Origin: CALBGR01 sp964499935
GTDB taxonomy: Bacteria > Patescibacteriota > Saccharimonadia > Saccharimonadales > UBA4665
DNA: 64,000 bases
Reading direction: 5' to 3'
NCBI GenBank assembly: GCA_964499935.1
Contig: CAZCMS010000001.1
Coordinates: 434,001 to 498,000 of the forward strand
Below the pieces are notes generated by a model, which did not search any database, was not told where the DNA came from, and saw nothing but the letters and a program-made list of their open reading frames with translations. Of the stretch, positions 63,701-64,000 are shown one piece after another. The position numbers and the translations under genes were made by a program. Position 1 is the first letter of the stretch. Each line of letters opens with the position of its first letter.

Positions 63701-64000
63701 ATGACAAAAAATCGCATTTATACAATGAACTTTGCAAGGGTCCATCCTTTGTATATTGAAAAAGCAGAAAAGAAAGATCGTACAAAAGCAGAGGTTGATG
63801 AGATTATTTGCTGGCTCACAGGGTATAGTTACGAGGGCCTTAATAGTCAACTGGATAAACAGGTGGATATAGAAACGTTCTTTGCAGAAGCTCCAAAGCT
63901 AAATCCCGCAAGAAGTTTAATTACGGGTATGATTTGTGGTGTTCGTGTAGAAGAAATCGAAGATCCACTTATGCGCGAAGTTCGCTATCTCGACAAACTA
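63701..64000 (+). CDS. DUF2200 family protein (3' end beyond window)
   Basis: One hundred codons are visible and the gene runs off the right edge. RIYTMNFARVHPLYIEKAEKKDRTKAEVDEIICWLTGY is the signature of the DUF2200 family of small bacterial proteins without a known function. It begins 11 bases after the DUF1801 stop, with AGGCAGGGG ahead, so the two may be co-transcribed. Confidence 0.85.
   Translation, partial: MTKNRIYTMNFARVHPLYIEKAEKKDRTKAEVDEIICWLTGYSYEGLNSQLDKQVDIETFFAEAPKLNPARSLITGMICGVRVEEIEDPLMREVRYLDKL

Overview
The window looks like a chromosomal segment of a Patescibacteria/CPR bacterium, most likely a Candidatus Saccharibacteria (TM7) relative. The reasons are compact, mostly co-directional genes with short spacers; about 45% GC by eye; a minimal set of translation, repair and cell-wall genes; many genes with a -10 box so close to the start codon that their mRNAs should be leaderless; and a giant surface protein plus secreted peptidoglycan-active enzymes, as expected of a surface-attached epibiont. 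Assignment to Saccharibacteria is inference, because no rRNA or marker tree is available here. TGA is used as a stop, so the genetic code is standard.

Layout. 1-9.0 kb: a CBS-less IMP dehydrogenase (cut by the window edge), uvrC, an ABC-F ATPase, a kinase-like protein, an M24 peptidase, a holin-like membrane protein, secG and an orphan oligopeptide-binding protein, then tRNA-Leu(CAG). 9.0-17.7 kb: mixed small unknown proteins, a GC-rich horizontally acquired secreted peptide gene, a FAD-linked D-lactate/glycolate-type oxidase, a decayed tRNA-Leu fragment next to an intact tRNA-Leu(GAG), nadD, a Ser/Thr kinase with a large insertion, tRNA-Val(TAC) and a TauE-type transporter. 17.9-28.0 kb: one giant surface gene of at least 3,359 codons, interrupted in the assembly by 100 N. 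It encodes a signal/membrane segment, a beta-propeller, 20 Calx-beta domains built partly from exact 2,124-bp super-repeats, a calcium-loop linker, a choice-of-anchor-U-like domain and a C-terminal membrane anchor. 28.0-36.1 kb: a DD-carboxypeptidase, lemA-htpX, a membrane protein, ligA, a small-RNA region and corA. 36.1-46 kb: tRNA-Ala(GGC), two anchored extracellular proteins, a membrane-fused MurF, Ddl, an HD-type protein, a lipoprotein and leuS. 46-54.8 kb: rpmF, nusB, a Nudix hydrolase, rnc, rpsP, khpA, trmD, two alpha/beta-hydrolase-like proteins and tgt. 54.8-64 kb: VKOR, a CHAP amidase, two CNNM/CBS proteins, an ABC-2 exporter, PlsC and small DUF1801/DUF2200 proteins.

The best candidate for something undescribed is the 267-bp spacer between ligA and corA. 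Its minus strand carries a complete type III hammerhead ribozyme (33866-33918) with every core nucleotide, three stems and a loop resembling the satellite tobacco ringspot virus ribozyme. Beside it, on the plus strand, is a promoter-driven, strongly base-paired RNA ahead of corA. Other points are the loss of all zinc-binding cysteines in both LigA and Tgt, the loss of the CBS module in GuaB, the exact super-repeats and paired cysteine loss in the giant adhesin, and the GC-rich secreted peptide, probably from an actinobacterial partner.

How it fits together. DacA, MurF, Ddl and the CHAP protein build or trim peptidoglycan. SecG, VKOR and HtpX serve export, oxidative folding and quality control of secreted proteins such as the giant adhesin. 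The lactate/glycolate-type oxidase and the peptide-binding protein suggest a fermentative scavenging life. I saw no CRISPR array, insertion sequence or prophage.
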